A stretch of DNA of 64,000 bases from Ipomoea triloba (Eukaryota > Streptophyta > Magnoliopsida > Solanales > Convolvulaceae), in assembly GCF_003576645.1 (NCBI RefSeq), contig NC_044917.1:2952105-3016104 (forward strand), read 5' to 3'. The translations under genes were made by a program, and so were the position numbers. Position 1 is the first letter of the stretch, and each line of letters starts with the position of its first letter. The notes under the pieces were generated by a model. It made no database searches and was not told the DNA's origin. It saw nothing but the letters and a program-made list of their open reading frames with translations. Positions 29,336 through 42,300 of this stretch are shown piece by piece.

Positions 29336-31139
29336 ATGGCGGCGGCTGCGAGGAACGCACTGCTAAAGTACCTGAGAGTAGAAGCAGTGGCACTGCGAAA
29401 CCCTAATCGCATCCCTAACTGTGGCGGCTCATTGACTCAGCTGCTGAGACAGAAGCGCCATTTCTCGGAGGAAGTGAGAGGCTCCTTCCTCCAGAAGTCG
29501 GAAGTCACCGATCGTGTCTGCAACGTCGTCAAAAACTTCCAGAAAGTGGATCCATCCAAGGTACCCCTCTACGCGTTCCCGCATTTCTCTTTTTGTCCAT
29601 TTAATTTATGGAGAGAATATAATCTGAGATTTCGGTTTGTTGACATGGTAATTTGATGCAAACACAAATATAATCTATGAGTTATCATTACTAGTGGTGC
29701 CGTGTTTATTACTAGTATATGCTTCTGTCAATGTATTCCGCGTACTAGAATTGATCTTCAGTTTGGAAAGCAAGGAGAGAAAAGAAAATCCAAGATTTAT
29801 TTTATTGTCTTATTTTTATGATGAGCAATGCAAGGATTATCTCAGCAGAAAAAGAATGTTCAATTTTATGCTTTCATGGATTTTTCTTCTTTGTTTTATC
29901 TGAGCTGGAATTCAATGAAGTATGAAATGTGTTATATATCCAACTTGATTGAAGGCTAGGTAGTTATCTGAGCTTGAATGTGTTAGGTATGAAATGCGTT
30001 GTATATCCAACTTGATTGATGGCTAGGTATCTGAGCTTGAATGCGTTTAAGTACAAAATGTGTTGTATATCCAACTTGATTGAAGGCTAGGTAGTTATCT
30101 GAGCTTGAATGCAATTAAGTATGAAATATGTTGTATATCCAACTTGATTAAATGCTGGCAGCTGGGTTTTAAGGTGATTGTTGTGATATCTGTTAAATTG
30201 CTTATTATGTGAAAAAGATAAAATTTCTGGTTTGATTCTCTGCGATGTCCAAAAAACTTGTGAAATGTACACGTTAATATATTTTTGAAGAGGATTAATC
30301 TTACCCCTTTTCTGTCGCCTCATTCCAAAGTGGGGTAAATTGGTGGCTCTATAAGAGTAGAAGAGCCTTCTGTGATCCTAGCTTGGCAGTTTCCTACTGA
30401 TACTCAAAATTGATCACACAACCTTGAAGGTTGTCTTTGCAACTAATAACAATATAAAACTTCTGAAATAACCAATAAAGTACATTATGAATCCTCTTCT
30501 AATATGGATCTTGAATTCTGTATTCTTAAGGCTTGTTTGGAAACACAGGGCATCATGGAATGGGGTAAAATTATTGCAAGCACCTCTTATCTTGCTCACA
30601 TAGGAGAGTATCATTACAGCAAGATGGTAGGAAATGGGATTATAATATATCTCCCATATCCAACCCTATCCTATCCTTGGAAGTTGGAAATCAAATACGG
30701 CATACGCATTTTGTTAAAACAAAATTAACGAAATAGGGATACAAAATAATTGTTTAAAATAATTAGGTAGAGGAAACAAAATATCTAGCTTTTGGTGGGA
30801 TTTATCTCAAATTTCCTTCCAGTATTCTGCATGACATTATTTCAACTTGCCGGGTCAGATTCAACTTTTTCTTTCCATATTTTCATCCTTTTCACTTTTG
30901 TATTCAAAAATTCCAAGTGCTTTTCCATGGGCATTTATTTATGTCTCTAATTTTCCCTGCAGGTTACCCCAAGTGCTAATTTCCAAAGTGATCTCGGTTT
31001 AGATAGCCTGGACGCCGTCGAAATTGTTATGGCCCTGGAAGAAGAGTTTGGATTTGAGATTCCTGACAATGAAGCAGACAAGATCAACTCAATCAATCTT
31101 GCTGTGGACTTTATTGCATCCCACCCTCAAGCAAAATAA
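29336..31139 (+). CDS. Mitochondrial acyl carrier protein
   Basis: Two exons, 29336-29560 and 30963-31139, give 133 aa. The phosphopantetheine attachment motif [20 protein letters not shown] is in exon 2, with the modified serine at about residue 90. The segment [20 protein letters not shown] just before it matches the mtACP1/2 type of plants, where the exon junction is also placed. The basic N-terminus [20 protein letters not shown] suggests a mitochondrial presequence. The protein holds acyl chains in mitochondrial fatty acid synthesis (lipoate supply) and is also a subunit of respiratory complex I. The start is chosen at MAAAAR because an upstream in-frame ATG would add a stretch unlike the family. 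Assignment among mtACP paralogues is uncertain. Confidence 0.95.
29901..30162. repeat. Intronic minisatellite, four ~65-bp units
   Basis: Units start at 29901, 29969, 30032 and 30100 and share TGAGCTTGAAT, TATATCCAACTTGATT and GGCTAGGTA. They are 63-68 bp long and moderately diverged. They lie in the single intron of the mtACP gene. Confidence 0.85.
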
Positions 31140-31823
31140 GGGAATGACGAGTTGCTAGAGGAACCTATTTATTCCTATTCTAGTTGAAAACTTTAATTGC
31201 TTGTTGGTCTTGTTGGAGCATGTTTGAACTACACTGCATTTACAGAGGCTATTCCACATTCACATAATTCCAGTCATGGAAACTCTGACTTTTTTAAGGA
31301 TACCAGATAACCAGTTTCACTTCGTTGATCCTTGGATATCTGCCAGATTTTTGGTGTTATTTTGAAATAAACTGATGGCTGTATTGCACTTGACAATTTT
31401 TTTTATTATAAATTACATTGAACGTGGAACAGAAGCGTTATCTTCCAGGTTTAACACTCTTCCTGGTTCGTTTTACTTGTTTTTGTAAACCAGTGTTGTG
31501 AACATGATCCTATCATTTGAAAAACGTAACGTGCTCTGGGTTAGGTGAGAAATGCACAAGAATCAACAATGCATAATTATATTATACATAGTGAGCAACT
31601 GAGCATCTCATTTTCTTCCAATTTAATCAAAAGTCTCATAGTTCATAATTTTTCCCAATTTAATCAAGTCTCATGGTTGTCTTTGTCTTTAAAAGAGGTG
31701 TATAAGTGAGTGGAACATAATATTTTCTAATATTAACAATAATATTTTTTTTTTTATAATTTTATCATTTTGTGTGGAGATTCTTGTACTTAAATGTACA
31801 CGTTTAATTATACCAAAACGTAA
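31140..31823. other. Intergenic: mtACP 3' flank
   Basis: The first ~250 bp are probably 3' UTR. A near-repeat of CCAATTTAATCAA...GTCTCAT occurs at about 31619-31673. No gene is seen before the Helitron. Confidence 0.55.
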
Positions 31824-34800
31824 TCTTCTATAATAAAAAAGCCAGAAGAAGAGCATTAAATGCAGTTCCCGCCCAGTGCAAAACGGCGTAGTTTAGGGTA
31901 TAACTATGGTTACGCATAGGCAATGTTCACGGTCCAACTTTTCAGCTTCCAAACGGTAGTAGAAGTGTGAAAAGAAACAAACTTTAATTATAACTAGATA
32001 TTAATGGCCGAAATACTTTGGATTTGTTTAGGAAGTCGAATCGGTAAAAACAATTCGAGAATCGAGGGGACTTTTATCGGGAACTAAGAAGAGAATTAAT
32101 GTACATCCAGAACTCTTTGAGTGTTAGACTTATATTACAGACTATATATTACATGTTGAACTATCGAATTCGCAAAAGAATAAAATTTCTTTTGATTATC
32201 AGACTTGCATTCCAGTATGGGTTTGTCCTGTTTTGCGAATGAGTTATCAACCTTCCTTCAAGTACAGGAGGAGTGCTGTGAAGCTAAAGGTCATTCCTAC
32301 ATACTTGGTCATGGAAAGAAAAGGTTAGTCCAAAATAAAGAGCAAAGAAGTCGTCTTCCACGACGAAGAGGTATGTGTTCTTTCTCTCTTAATCTGCATC
32401 AACAATGGATATTTGAAAAGTGTTAACCAAGACAGTCAAATGGATATTTGGGATCGAGAATAGCTATACGACAAGCTAATCAGGTAAGTCAAGCTATGTT
32501 ATTATGGTTGTTTTATCATACCATGTACAGGCTTTAAGTTCTGCAAAAACATTGCCTAATTAAGAGCTGCAAACAACATTTAAATTACTTTTTGAGTAAA
32601 GTCTAATGCATGAAAAATTTAGTATTTGCAATGGACTACTGATGTAGTTAATCTTTTGTATAAGAAATCATTTGCTGGTCAGACAAAATCAGAAGTGGAT
32701 GTACAAGCAATGTAATGGAGACAACTATGTGGATCTACACAGTTTTAAGAGAGACAGATGAACATAATCATAGGCAAGGGAGTATCAAAATTCAAGACAT
32801 AACCAGTTCAGTTAACTAGGTTTACGTTTTTACATGTAAGTTATAATAGAGATAGGTGGTAGTGTTTAACTTAAGAATAGATTTAATGATGTAAGTCAGA
32901 AATCTGTGTACAAAATAGATGTTTTTTTTTTGTTTTTACACAAGTAATGTATATGTGTTGCAATCTATATATTGAGTTTGCAGGAATGTTAGAATACTTA
33001 CTTTATGATTCAAGTCATGAAATGTACTGTAACTCTCAATCTGGAAGGCCTATCAAGTACAACAACAGATAATGGCTTCCTGAAAATAATTTTAATTTGT
33101 CATCTTCAATGCAATGAAAGCCAGATTAACACAGTGTGTCCATTTCCAGCATGATACCTATTTAATATCAAAACATCATACCAGCATGATACCTATTTAA
33201 TATCAAAACATCATACCACTAATCTTAACCGTATTTAACAAACTGGTGTATGTATGATTAAAAATGGCATAACAGTTAATATTCACACTGCAGTTTAAGT
33301 TGAAAATGATATTTAATAGTCATGTTTCCAACATATGGTATTAAATAGCACAATGTAGATATGAGGGTTGTAAACGTAAACTGAATAGAACTTAAATAGC
33401 ACACAATTGTGTTTTGTTTGCTATTAAAAATCAGATATTTAGCTCTAAACTATTACAACTTATTGCATTTCTGTACTTAGTTCGTAAGAAATATCAAATA
33501 CTTATCTCTTCTTCAAAAGTATTTTAGGGCCTGAACCTGCATACATTAAAACACATTAGAAACTGCAAATATGAGAAAATAGGTTCAAAAAAATAGTTAA
33601 GTTCCGAAAATCAGCACAGTATTAGGAATTAGTAGTTCCATTTTTACATCACAATACTGTTCACATTGTAACTAAATAATCAAGAGAATGATCAATACCT
33701 AAAATGCAGTAAATAACATATCATATTAAACAACTCAGGAATTAGTAGTTCCATTTTTACATCACAATACTGTTCAGATTGCTATACAAACCATATGTTT
33801 ATGAATTTTGTCACTACTATGTTTTGCAGACATTAGAGAATAATTTTTAAATATAATGCAGGATATACAGTGATTGTGTTCTGGGCTCATTTTTGAAAGC
33901 CAAACAACATTTTTTTTAGATAGGTGAAAAAAAAAATTCAATCAATATTCAGTATTATTAATACAGTAAAATAGATTTTCAGGCAAAGAAATATACTGTC
34001 ACGACATAAAAATTTGCACATCTCCAAAAGGTAAATATTACATACACATAGTAACTGCACAGATTTGATTATTTAGGTAAATAAATCTTAAATTAGGCAG
34101 TAAAATACTTACTTCCTTTCGTTGTTGTGTTTTCCTTTTTAGATTCGAAATCCTTGTGCGTTTTTGGAAAATATCCTGTAAATTTATCAACAAAATTGAT
34201 TAAGAAATCTGTTAGGGTTTATCAGAAATTAGGTCAAATTACATTGAAAGATTGTAAAATAAACAATATGTTACCTGATGGAGTGGGATCTTTCCTAATC
34301 TAGGATTGAAGACTCTATTTCTGCCGTGAACTAATTGTTGTAGAAGCCTTCTATTTATCTGTGTAGTGCTTTGAATCCGCAGAAATGAACGAATTTGGGT
34401 GAATTTTGGTGTACTTTGCTTCAAGCGTAGGTTTGATTTGGTGTTTGGGTGAGAGATTTGGCATGGTTTCCATTTCTGTTGTTTGTCGAGGGTTTCAGGC
34501 AGGGTTCGCGAAGGAGACGACGGGGTCGGGGATGTAGGGCGGGTTGACTGGGTTTGTCTGGGTGGGTTTGGGTATTTATATGGTGACTTAGTGGGTCGGG
34601 TATGGGCCATAATTCTTGGGTTAGTGATTTGGGCTTTATATATTTTTATATATGTAAATTGCTGATTTGGGCTGGTTTGGCCAGATTTAGTTAGTATAAA
34701 TATATCTACATATTATTTCAAAAATAAATATATCTACATATATTATTAGAATAATTAATAATATATGCTATTATATTAATTAAAGAAATTAGTATTATTA

Positions 34801-36020
34801 AATATTGAATTTATTAATTTAATTTTATATTGTATAGTTCAATTACTAATTTAATGAATTTCGTTTCCATAATAGATTCATTGTGTAATTTTTAAAAAAT
34901 CTTTCAACCATTGGCTTTTTAATCTTAATTTTTTTTAGTAATGGAATTAGTGTTAGTATTATTTTCTTTATTATTTTAGTATTCTGAATAATATTATTGT
35001 GTTTAGTATTAACATTCATTTTCCATCTTTCTTAGTAGTACAATATATATTTTCATGACTTAGTTTCTTATAGTTGACATTATTGTAGTGTTAATTTGTT
35101 ATTTTATTACCCAAAAAGAATAGTAATTTTATTTTTAATAGTAATGGAATTACTGTAAGTAATATTATTTTTTTTTATTTGACTATTGTGAGTAGTATTA
35201 TTCTATGGAGTATTATAATTCATCTTTCATTTTTGTTAGTAGTACAAAATATATTGCCATGAGTTTGTTTCTTATAATTGGCATTATTGTAGTGTTAATT
35301 TGTTATTCTATATGAATTATAGGGAATAATGTGACGCCAGTTGTAGACAAGAATGTATATATGCTACCATAATATAATAGTTTATTATTTTTAATAATGA
35401 CTCATCTTAAACATGATTTTTTATTTTATTTATAGATATTTTTTGCTCATAAATTTATTATTGGAAATGAACATATTTATTAAAGAACCAAAAAAGATAT
35501 CAACAAATGAGCATCATATATATGTAGTCTTATTATTGAAATTTAAAATAAGAAATGGCATATTTCTGTTTTTGTCTATTAATTTAATATCAATCATAAT
35601 TTGTAACAATACGATGTAATATTTATATTTCAACTATTTTTTGTTATGCTTTTATTTACGAAATCATATGTTATGATATTATTTTATGGACATTATTTAG
35701 TAATATAGATTGTTGTATTACATTGATTAATATCAATGACTCCGTCAGATACACGATTGTCATTTAAGTTTGAAAGGAGGCAGTTCTCATCAATATTATC
35801 TTATGCAATGACAATAAATAAAAGTCAGGGACAAAGTCTATCTAATGTTGGACTATTTTTTTTTTAACTGAAATGTTAAAATTACTTAACTTATTACTGT
35901 ATAAGTAACATCCGTGCATTGCGTAAATTGTTGGAGGTACAATTTAACCAGTAAACTACATAATAAAATCACATAACAATATTTAACTTTAGACCGTGCA
36001 TCGCACGGGTATAATACTAG
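31824..36020 (+). mobile_element. Helitron transposon (degenerate)
   Basis: The 3' end shows a 6-bp-arm hairpin CCGTGC-ATC-GCACGG, then GTATAATA and a terminal CTAG followed by T. The 5' end, TCTTCTATAATAAAAAAGCC preceded by A, matches plant Helitron starts, and an A/T insertion site without duplication is the rule for the class. A helicase fragment near the 3' end supports the call. The interior (4.2 kb) is AT-rich. It contains a 36-bp tandem duplication at about 33148-33219, a duplicated ~45-bp block at about 33625 and 33736, and a diverged ~190-bp duplication at about 34932-35312. Near 34240-34610 is a GC-richer stretch with a TATA-like motif on the minus strand, perhaps the leader of a former internal gene. 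The 5' boundary is less certain than the 3' one. Confidence 0.82.
35727..35867 (+). pseudogene. Remnant of Helitron RepHel helicase (PIF1-like C-terminal motif)
   Basis: The open stretch reads ...FKFERRQFSSILSYAMTINK then SQGQSLSNVGL. This matches the last conserved helicase motifs of the PIF1-type helicase in Helitrons (AMTINKSQGQSL). It is closed by TGA just upstream and TAA downstream. No upstream helicase or Rep domain is visible. Confidence 0.85.
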
Positions 36021-36347
36021 TTGATCCAAAATACACTATTGAAGTAAAAAATAAACATAAAAATTTGTGATGAAATCAAAATATTAACAATATTATTTGT
36101 GATTTCTATTTCCAATAGCATGTACTATATTTTTTAAAAAAAGTTTTCAAAAAGCTTTAGAGGAAGAGCAAAATTTTTGTAGCATTTTCCCTCCTTTTGG
36201 GCGTAGCTTTGTAGAAAAAATGGTGGTATAATTTAAAGCACTCCGCGAATAAAGAGACAACGCGAGGGAATTTGAACAGAATTTGGAGAAATTTTGCCCC
36301 AAAGTCGTCACTCTCTCAGCTATCGAGTGACTCCGGCGCGAGTGGTG
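36021..36347 (+). promoter_or_regulatory. Remaining native upstream region of GCP2
   Basis: Only 327 bp separate the Helitron 3' end from the GCP2 start codon. This interval should hold the 5' UTR and any core promoter not supplied by the Helitron. No clear TATA box was identified. Confidence 0.5.
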
Positions 36348-39300
36348 ATGGACTCAACTGCTACAGCTACTGCCGGCGCCGGTATTTCAACTCCCCGGTG
36401 GAATGTGGATCGACCTTTCCTTACCGGCCGTTTCCACCAGGTCTTCATCTCCATCTCCCATTTCACTCGATGATTTTGCAGTTCAAATTCTTCTTCTTCA
36501 CCCTATTCCTTTGTTTTCAGGAAACGAAATCTACATTTTCGGAATCCAAGGGTTTCTCCAAGGAGTCTTTCAGGTAGTTTAGTTACTTCATATCAGCTCA
36601 TTTTCAAAGTTGAAATATGGCTTGGATCCGTTCAACTTTGTCATTGTTATCTTACAGCTGTAATTTAGTAAGGAAAAAATTGAAGTTCAAATTTCTGTGA
36701 ATATAGGGAAGTGACAATCATTGCTGCTATTTTTCTAATTTCTATTATGAAAGCTTTTGTTTCTTAATCTTAACGAATAAGAGGTAAAAGATGTGTTTGT
36801 TTTCTCACAGTTCTGGAGTGGACAAGGCTATAGGTTGCTACCATGCTGCAATTCAGGTATTCAAAAATATTGATATGTTTTAAAAAGTTTTAATATCTGT
36901 ATCTAGTGAATATCTGATTTCTTCAATTTACCCAAACAATAAATAAGTTATGTTCTGCATGGCCAAACTGACACATAACTTTTAATTGTCTTTCTGCACC
37001 ATATGCAGGAACTGATTGTAATTGATGACCTCTTGTCTGCTTTGATTGGAATTGAAGGACACTATATTTCAATAAAAAGAGTCCGAGGGAAGGAAGATAG
37101 TATATCTTTCCAGGTTGACGCATCTATGGATTTAGCACTCCAGGTATGATTCTTTTTAATGGTCGGAAAGGGAAAAAGGAATACATGAACAGTTGTCTTA
37201 TAGATCTAAATGTTATGAAGTTTTACTGTAGGAATTTGAAGTCATTGAACTTTCCAAAGTGAAATTTCAAAGAACCAGAGATTGCTCTAACTTTTTTGAA
37301 GAGTTCTGTTACTCGTATTTATTTATTTAAGTGGTACAAGTTTATTGACTGAGCAAAAAGATATAAATTGTTGACCATATCTTAAAGGAACTCAACAAGT
37401 AATTTCATTTAGTATGTAGCCGAATGCTAATTGTGCTTAAGAAAATATATTATGGACACATCAGCAAGTTTATTTGCAATAACTATTTGATCAATTATAA
37501 CAATATAATTACATAAACCTGCAGGAATCTTCAAAAAGGCTGTTCCCTTTATGTGAGAGTTATTTGCTGATCAATCAATTTGTTGAGACAAGATCGCAGT
37601 TCAAAACTGGCTTAGTTAATCATGCCTTTGCAGCTGCTTTAAGAGCACTTCTTCTAGTAGGTTTCACATGATATTCACTGTAATTTAAGATTTCCAGAAT
37701 ACTTATATTGCTATTCCACATTATTGCTTTTGAACTTTGGTTGCAGTTGATCATCTCCTTGTCATTGTTTATACTTGTTGTATGTCTGTAACTCTTAGCC
37801 TTGAGCTCAGAGTACACATTACCCAACCAACATTCAGTTAAACTTTGGTTGTTTGGGAAAAAGATTTTTGTTCGTAGGAGATTATGGGTTGCTTTAATTT
37901 ACAAGGGTGGGAAAAGGGTCAGAAGAATAGCTACATGAAAGAAGGATGTCGTCTTGGTCCTACAGATGAAACAAAATTTATACTTTCATTGGATTTTTTT
38001 TGGCTGTCTTCCCCTACTATTATCACAAGTTTTAGCATATCCATGGCAGAACCCTTTTGATGTGGCTATAAAATTTGAGCATCTAGAAGTGGAAAGAAGA
38101 TTCAATTAGAGAAAAGTAAAATAATAAGTGAAATAAAATTCACCATCTCAGGATTATCAAGCCATGGTAGCTCAGCTTGAGCATCAGTTTCGGTTAGGAA
38201 AGCTTTCTATACAAGGATTATGGTTCTACTGTCAGGTATTTAGACTCTAGTTCCTTTTGTTTGTTCATCTTTTATTTTGAAAATATCCTGATAAGTGCAA
38301 CTGTTTCATTTAGCCAATGATGGGTTCAATGCAAGCTTTATCCATAGTGGTGAAAAAGGCTTCAGGCAGTGACATATCTGGTTCTGCAGTCATTAATCTT
38401 TTGCAAAGCCAGGTACATACTTAGAGTGTTTGAGTAAACCTTGGATTTGTTTCATCTGCTATACTTGAAACCTCAAATTTCTTTAGTGTTAGAAATTTAT
38501 CTTTCTGATCATTTGTTTCCAGGCTAAGGCCATGTCTGGTGATCATGTAGTCAGGTCTTTGCTGGAAAAGATGCTGCAATCAGCAAACAGTGCATATCTT
38601 GGGATACTAGAAAGGTACTCTGTACTACATAAATATGAAAAGAGGTCACGTTAATAGTTTACTGAATCTCTTGCACCCCATCTCATCTTCATCCAACTAG
38701 GGTTTGGTTGCATTAGTTTGGTGGGTTGCATCTTATTAGGAAGTGAAGACTAATCATTAGTTTCACATTACATGAAATTTAGCTAAAACTGCTGGTATGT
38801 CAATTTCTATGCATTGAGTGTTTGGAAATGGTTTATTAGCTGAAATTAAAGGTGAACCATCCTGCCTGTCATGGGCTACGGCCTAGTGTCTGGTGCTGCC
38901 ATCAGGCATCTGGGATCTTGTTTATATCTCTATCTTTAAAAGGAAGTTTAGCTAAAACTGCTGGTATGCCAATTTATATGCATTGAGTGTTTGAAAATGG
39001 TTTATTAGCTGAAATTAAAGGTGAACCATCCTGCCTGTCATGGGCTACGGCCAAGTCTCTGGTACTGCCATCAGGCATCTGGGATCTTGTTTATAACTCT
39101 ATCTTTAAAAGGAAGTTTCTACTATTTCTTTGGGTAAGTAGTAGTTATTTTCATTGCTCAAACCAAAATCATTAATACATTTCAGGTGGGTGTATGAGGG
39201 AAAGATTGATGATCCTTATGGCGAATTTTTTATTGCTGAGAACAAGTCTCTTCATAAGGTAAGGATTTTTTTTTTTTTTTTAAATTTTTATTTTATTTTA

Positions 39301-42300
39301 TTTATTTATTTTTAATGGGAAAGTAACACTTTTAGTCCCTTAGTTGTGACTGTGGTGTAGATTTAATCTCTCAGTTATTTGCAGTGTATATTACTATATT
39401 TAGTTTCTATGTTTTTAACAAAGTGGCATATTTGATCCCTAGGGCTTTTAAAAAAACCCTTACATTAGGGACCAAATCCACCACTTCATTAACAAATTGT
39501 AATTTTTTCTTTTTAAAAGGTATGAGATATTGTATACAAAGACTTGCATCAGAACTATGCCTTAGTTGATATCTCTCCCTCTTATGTAGGAGAGTCTCAC
39601 GGAAGACTATGATGCCAAGTACTGGCAACAACGTTACAGCCTCAAGGGTGACATTCCAAGTTTTCTTGCAAGTGCTGCTGAAACAATTTTAACAACTGGA
39701 AAATATTTGAATGTCATGAGAGAGTGTGGACACAGTATTCAGGTTTATAACATAATTTAAGAAAATGTGTTTATATACATTTCTTTTCTTTGTTATCACC
39801 TACAGCATTGTTAGCAGATATTCTTGATCAGGGGTTACTTTTGGTAGGTTCCTGTGGCAGAAAATTCAAAGTTGACTAGTTTTGGTTCAAATCACCATTA
39901 TCTCGAGTGCATCAAGGCTGCTTATGATTTTGCCAGTGGTGAGCTACTAAATCTAGTTAAAGAAAAGGTGAGAAGTGCAATTACTTGTTGTCCTTTTGGC
40001 AAAAAACAGTAAGAATTTTTAGTTCAGTGAAATTCTTAATTTTCATATTGTTATTGGCAGTATGATCTTATGGCAAAGTTGCGGTCTATCAAGCACTACC
40101 TTCTTCTTGATCAGGTATTAACAATTCAGCAAAGCAATGTAATAGGCCTAGGAATTAAGAAGTCAGTTGGTGATGAATTCCAAATTTATTGTTCCCCCAA
40201 TTCTTTATGGTAATATGCATGAGTCAATGCATTTCTGGTTCTGTAGCTATTAATTAGTGCACTTTCTTAGACCTTGCTTCTAGATTAATTCTGTTGTTCA
40301 CATTTCATTATCTCTTTATTCTATTTGTTGTCTGCCCACTCTGCGTAGAAAGAATAGGTTTGTTCATCTAATCCTCCCTAGAGGCCACATTGTGGTAGTC
40401 TCATGCCCTCATGCATGGACTATGGCTTTGTGTTTTTACAAGCATGCATGTCTAAAATATGTTTCTGGGTGTACTTTTTTGGGATAGGGCATGGGGGGCA
40501 GTAATGGACTCTTGACTACATTGATTACTGATTTTACTCTTATCTTCATTAAAAGATGCCCTGTTCCTCAAGCAACTTACTTTTGTAACCATTTTTTGAC
40601 TGATTATGCAGGGCGATTTCTTGGTTCACTTCATGGATATAGCTAGAGAGGAGCTCTTGAAGAAGCCAGATGAGATTTCAGTGGAGAAACTTCAGGTCTT
40701 TTTTACTTTACATAAATACTCTGTAGTTGTTTAGGGATTATAGGTCTGATAGTTCTTTTCATAATCAATCTTCTATATTGATAAATCATAAATGTCTGAG
40801 CTCAAAATATCCTGATATTTGGATCATATGTTTTCCTATTATGTAGTCTCTTTTGGACCTTGCTCTGCGAACCACAGCTGCTGCAGCTGATCCTTGCCAT
40901 GAGGACTTGTCATGTTGTGTGGTAAGTAGCACTTTCACCCATGGAGAGGAGATTTTAAAAAAAAGACTATCACTTTCAATTCTTAGAACATGACGATGAA
41001 TCTGCAAGAGTATTGATTTTCAATTTCTGGTTTCAGGAGAGAACTACTTTGTTAAAAAGGTTGAGTACTCTAAAAGATCTTGAAGTTATTCAGTTTGTTT
41101 CAGATGGTCACAATTTAGAGGAACCAGTAAGCATTACTGGCTTGGAAACATTTTCTTTGAATTACAAGGTATGAAATGCATATTATTTTAAATGTGTGTA
41201 TTTCAAAAGGCATTATCTTTATTCTTTACATTGAATGAATATAGTTGTTCATACACCATTGCGGTAACGAACAGTATTTTTTTCTTACATTTGCTGCTTT
41301 TATCTAATATATCTTGTTAGGTTGTAATTTCAACTAGCTGCCTCTTTCTATAGTTATTATGGTATTGATCTTTTATTGTAGACCACCTGGCTTACTTAAT
41401 TGCATCCAGGGTGTAAATTCTGTTCTATATTCCTTTTCTCATTCTGAAATGCTGTTATTTTTGGCCTGCAACTTATTAACTTATGGGGATTTAACATAAA
41501 ATATATAATAAAATAAAGGTAATACTTATTTTGAAATGTTATATCTCCATCCATGTTGCCTACAATTGTGGTTCTTATAAGTTGTTTGAATTTCAGGTTC
41601 AATGGCCATTGTCCCTCGTAATATCAAGGAAGGCCCTGATAAAATACCAACTAATTTTTCGCTTTCTATTTCACTGTAAACATGTTGACCGACAGCTCTC
41701 TGGGGCATGGCAAGTACATCAAGTATGTGGCTTAAACTTCTTTATCAACTGTTGGCAAACTTTTTATCTGCTCTCATCTGACATGTATTTTTCTTCTATT
41801 TGTAGGGTGTCCGGAAACTTGATATGCATGGCACTGCAGTCTCTGTATCATCATTACTATGTCGCAATATGCTAAAATTTATTAACAGCCTCCTGCACTA
41901 CCTGACATCTGAGGCAAGTCTTACCAATAATGAAAAGAAAAGTGTGGAAAATACTTCTATATTTATGTTAGGTTTACCAATCCCCATCTCATATCTGTTG
42001 ATAGCTGTTTGAGGGTATAATTTTCACTTTTACTGTATTTGGTTGTGGGAATGTGCCAAATGGGTGAAATTGTTGTTTCTTTTAATTGCATGAGTATTTG
42101 GATCAGTTATTGTAGGTTGAACTAAATGATGACTCTTTAATACAGAGTATGTTTTTTTTTGTTGCTAATTTTTTAATCAGTACACTTTGTTCACAAAAGA
42201 GACACCAATATGGTGCATCCAACTTAAGGTCGGTTTCCACAGAAATAAAACTCTCGAACAAATGTGTTTCAATCAATGCACAGGGGATGCAATCCTGTCA

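Noticed and set aside
30519..30728. MITE starting GGCTTGTTTGGAAACAC in the mtACP intron
   Set aside because: I found no inverted counterpart or target duplication downstream.
34239..34610. 123-aa minus-strand frame as a gene inside the Helitron
   Set aside because: Pro/Ser/Thr-rich low-complexity translation of what looks like a leader region; no domain is visible.
39301..39480. Transposon fragment with TTAGTCCCT/AGGGACCAAAT motifs in a GCP2 intron
   Set aside because: The partial inverted pairs are too diverged to define ends or a family.
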